This document shows, one piece after another, positions 61,526 to 64,000 of a DNA stretch of 64,000 bases. This DNA comes from Roseivirga sp. E12. GTDB lineage: Bacteria; Bacteroidota; Bacteroidia; Cytophagales; Cyclobacteriaceae. The notes beneath the pieces are model-generated. The model made no database searches. It was not told the DNA's origin and saw only the letters and a list, made by a program, of their open reading frames with translations. The stretch covers positions 230,294 to 294,293 of the forward strand of contig NZ_JAGFMD010000006.1 in assembly GCF_017592825.1 (NCBI RefSeq), given 5' to 3'. The translations under genes were made by a program, and so were the position numbers. The first letter of the stretch is position 1; each line of letters begins with the position of its first letter.

Positions 61526-64000
61526 CTACCTATTGCTCAATCTGTCCACAACCAATGCCAATGTGGCAACAGATCCAACGGCAGTAATAATGGCCTGAAA
61601 ATTAACCGCCTGTCTTTCAGGCTTCCTACTTACAAAAATTGTAGAGCCAGGTTCAATTTTTGGATACTTTTTAAAAAATAAAAACCTTTTCACGCCTACT
61701 CGAGCTCCATTTGGATATTGAACGTAGCTTCTAGATTTTTTTGCACTTACCAAGAATCCTCCAGACTTATGGATGTAATCTTTGAAACTATATTCAGCAT
61801 CATAGCGCAGATTTAAAGGAGAAGTGACTTCTCCGGCTACTCGAACCGTTTCCAATTTACCAGGTATTGAAATTATATCACCTGACTTTACTATAAAGTC
61901 ATACTTGGAACCTGGAGATTCAAGAATCTTATGTAAATCCATTGCAACTGGTTCCTTTTCCTTAATGACTATATTCTTTATTAATGAATCCTGTTTGGTA
62001 ATGTCCTCAATTAAATCTCTCTTAAACTTTCCACCAACTCTGTCATAACCAGAATCAATTCTCCCTTTACCACCTATTTTATTCAATCTTTCAATCAGTC
62101 GATCCTGACTACTGCTCTTTAGTTTACTCTCATCATTTAAGACTTTCTGTCTCAGTTGTTGTAGATATTTTTGACTGATCTCATCATTGGATTTATCATC
62201 AGAGAACTCAGTCCTCCTTATCAAAATTGCACCTTGAGGAAATGCATATTGGGTAAGCCCCTCGGCTCTCTTTAAGATGTCAGAAATACGCTCATCCTTT
62301 CTACTAATAGTATATAATCCAGGTGCCACGACTTCCCCCTCAATTGTAACCTGTTGTTGGACATCGTAGCCTGGTGACTTCCTTATATAGACTTGATCGA
62401 AAGGCTGTAGTTCAATTTCTTGTTCGCTGTTCCGAATGGATAAATCTTTATCTATCGACAACCGAATTATTTCAGCCCTTGAGCTTGAAGTGCTGTTTTT
62501 GTTTCTTCTAGAGATTTCAATTAGGGCGCCTGATGCAGATTCTCTTAACCCTTTTGCCAAAATCACTAAATCCTTCACAGTCATTTGGTTAAAGAAAGGC
62601 CAAACACCTTCTTCTTGAACTTCTCCAGAAATTTGAACAAAAGACTCTTCCCTCAAATCATATATGGAAGTAATTCTTAAGACATCCTCTCTAAGCAATG
62701 GAACATCCGAAATAGTGCCATCCATCAGCTTCTCCAAGTCCAATGGAATAGTGTTTTGTGAAAAGTCCTCATCCGTTCTGTAAATAGTAGCCCTAGTTAA
62801 AAAGGCATCACCCCTCAATCCACCAGCCTTCTCAATAAGTCTTTTGACACTCAAACCCTCTGTCAATTGGTATTCTCCTGTTCGAAACACTGCTCCATCT
62901 ATAATCACACGATTTGAAAATCGATCGAGAATTGCACCTACTTCAATTAAATCACCATCTACTGGCTTAAATTGATCAAATTCATCCGACTGAATGTCAA
63001 TTATTTCTCGCTCTCGTTCACCTCTCCTCTTAACGGTAACTGTAGATTTAAAGGCATTACTTGTAAAGCCACCAGCATAAGCCAACAAATCTCGAAGATT
63101 CTGTCCCTTACTAATCTCGAAAAAACCAGGCCTCTTAACCTCACCCACTAGTTCAACCCTTGTATTAAATGGTTTTACAATAATTACATCTCCATTTTTT
63201 AAACGCATATCACCAGACCTAATGCCATCGGTTAGGAAAGAATAAACGTCAACTGAACTGATTAATTTATTGTTTCTTATCAAACGAATATCGCGAAATG
63301 TACCCTTTTCACTGGGGCCACCTGCAGCATGTAAAGCTGTATATATCGTAGCCAACGATGGTAAAGCATAAGCGCTCGGTTTGGCTACATTCCCTACAAC
63401 ATTAACATTGATTGTACGAATGTTACCAAGGCTGACCTGATAGAATATTGTCGGAGGCTTGCCATTTTGGGGCTTCAGGCCACTATTAATCTCACTCAAC
63501 CTATCAATAATTTTTTTAGAGGCAACTTCTATGGATAGCCCGTTCACGTAAATAGGGCTTAAGTTGTTTGGTCTGATAGTTCCTTCTAGAGAAACCTCAA
63601 ACTCCATATACTGTTGTGTAGCGCCCCACAAATCTACAATCAAAACATCTTGCGGACCCAATTCATAGTTTGCTGGTGTCGGCAAATTTAGGTTGGGGGT
63701 AAAATATATCGTCTGCTTTTGGAATAAATCAAAACCAAAAATTCTTTTTTGCAACTCAGAAAGATTAGGACTCTGCTGTCCTGATAATGAATTGAAGATA
63801 TCGCCCTGTGTAATGGTCTGAGCAGATCTACTTGTAGACCTCCCTCCGGTCAAGTTGACGTTTGTCTTTGCCGTTCTGGCTCTTATAGTTTCAATTCTAG
63901 CTCTCAGTTTTGAGATTTCACTTTCCGAAACTCCCTGCTGTCTCGCTAAGTCCTCCAGTTGTGATTGGGTCAAACCTCGCTCTTCGGCCTGACGAATATA
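61526..64000 (-). CDS. Polysaccharide export protein with multiple SLBB domains (Wza-like, copy 2), 5' end cut
   Basis: At least 824 residues; the frame runs open to the right edge (YIRQAEERG precedes the TTG at 63973, which is internal). By comparison with copy 1, roughly 60-70 residues including the signal peptide are missing. The export domain begins at YELGPQDVLIVDLWG and is followed by several SLBB repeats with GEVxxPGxF cores, then a C-terminal hydrophobic end (IITAVGSVATLALVV). The paralogue at 21794-24415 shares domain order and many short blocks. First gene of the train visible, 11 bp before cysC, so export and sulfate activation may be co-transcribed. Confidence 0.9.
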   Translation of the reverse strand, partial: YIRQAEERGLTQSQLEDLARQQGVSESEISKLRARIETIRARTAKTNVNLTGGRSTSRSAQTITQGDIFNSLSGQQSPNLSELQKRIFGFDLFQKQTIYFTPNLNLPTPANYELGPQDVLIVDLWGATQQYMEFEVSLEGTIRPNNLSPIYVNGLSIEVASKKIIDRLSEINSGLKPQNGKPPTIFYQVSLGNIRTINVNVVGNVAKPSAYALPSLATIYTALHAAGGPSEKGTFRDIRLIRNNKLISSVDVYSFLTDGIRSGDMRLKNGDVIIVKPFNTRVELVGEVKRPGFFEISKGQNLRDLLAYAGGFTSNAFKSTVTVKRRGEREREIIDIQSDEFDQFKPVDGDLIEVGAILDRFSNRVIIDGAVFRTGEYQLTEGLSVKRLIEKAGGLRGDAFLTRATIYRTDEDFSQNTIPLDLEKLMDGTISDVPLLREDVLRITSIYDLREESFVQISGEVQEEGVWPFFNQMTVKDLVILAKGLRESASGALIEISRRNKNSTSSSRAEIIRLSIDKDLSIRNSEQEIELQPFDQVYIRKSPGYDVQQQVTIEGEVVAPGLYTISRKDERISDILKRAEGLTQYAFPQGAILIRRTEFSDDKSNDEISQKYLQQLRQKVLNDESKLKSSSQDRLIERLNKIGGKGRIDSGYDRVGGKFKRDLIEDITKQDSLIKNIVIKEKEPVAMDLHKILESPGSKYDFIVKSGDIISIPGKLETVRVAGEVTSPLNLRYDAEYSFKDYIHKSGGFLVSAKKSRSYVQYPNGARVGVKRFLFFKKYPKIEPGSTIFVSRKPERQAVNFQAIITAVGSVATLALVVDRLSNR

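Noticed and set aside
1..64000. CRISPR array, tRNA/rRNA, insertion sequence or phage genes
   Set aside because: No regularly spaced repeats, cloverleaf-like or transposase/integrase sequences were noticed; the window is filled by polysaccharide genes.

Overview
The window is almost entirely one large surface-polysaccharide gene cluster from a Bacteroidota bacterium, most likely a marine-type Cytophagia; genus cannot be read from the sequence. Evidence for this is the modest GC content, three capsule-assembly Wzi-family outer-membrane proteins of the Bacteroidota type, two very long SLBB-repeat export proteins, frequent TTG/GTG starts, few clear Shine-Dalgarno sites, and a scatter of TAnnTTTG boxes (the Bacteroidota -7 element) in the few gaps. 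No tRNA, rRNA, insertion sequence, phage gene or CRISPR array is visible.

Layout. (1) 2-4860, plus strand: galE (5' end cut), ugd and a UDP-glucuronate decarboxylase, giving UDP-galactose, UDP-glucuronate and UDP-xylose, then a Wzi-like protein. (2) 4869-7866, minus: a second Wzi-like protein and a WcaJ-type initiating phosphoglycosyltransferase. (3) 8216-10627, plus: an unrecognised lipoprotein and a third Wzi-like protein. (4) 10616-64000, minus: a long, tightly packed gene train interrupted only by one plus-strand methyltransferase (18570-19346).

The minus train, in transcription order from the right edge, contains: an SLBB export protein (5' end cut); a sulfate-activation operon cysC (with an N-terminal DUF2061 membrane domain), cysD, cysN, cysQ; wlbB-wlbA for a 3-acetamido uronic acid; a Wzz; SDR, DegT aminotransferase and AsnB-like amidotransferase; a NeuD-like acyltransferase, acyl carrier protein, SDR ketoreductase, metallo-beta-lactamase-fold hydrolase, FabH-like synthase and ANL ligase (a small dedicated acyl pathway); the WbpG-like/HisH/HisF trio for amidine formation; a deacetylase, a second DegT, a sulfotransferase, a WbqC protein and a glycosyltransferase-like protein; a flippase; several glycosyltransferases and a membrane protein; CapK; a two-domain oxidoreductase plus heparinase II/III; a 2-epimerase; a GT4; a WecA/MraY-type initiator; a second SLBB protein and second Wzz; a second flippase; SDR, GT2, two GT4, a Wzy-like polymerase and a TagA/WecB-type glycosyltransferase.

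How it fits together (inference): two initiators, two flippases, two polymerase candidates, two Wzz and two SLBB exporters suggest two polysaccharides, or one exchanged over time, built by Wzy-dependent assembly. The product is probably acidic and heavily decorated: uronic and diamino-uronic sugars, amidine/amide groups, sulfate from locally made PAPS, and an unusual N- or O-acyl group made on a private acyl carrier protein. The acyl island (46197-50884) is the part most likely to be a little-described system.
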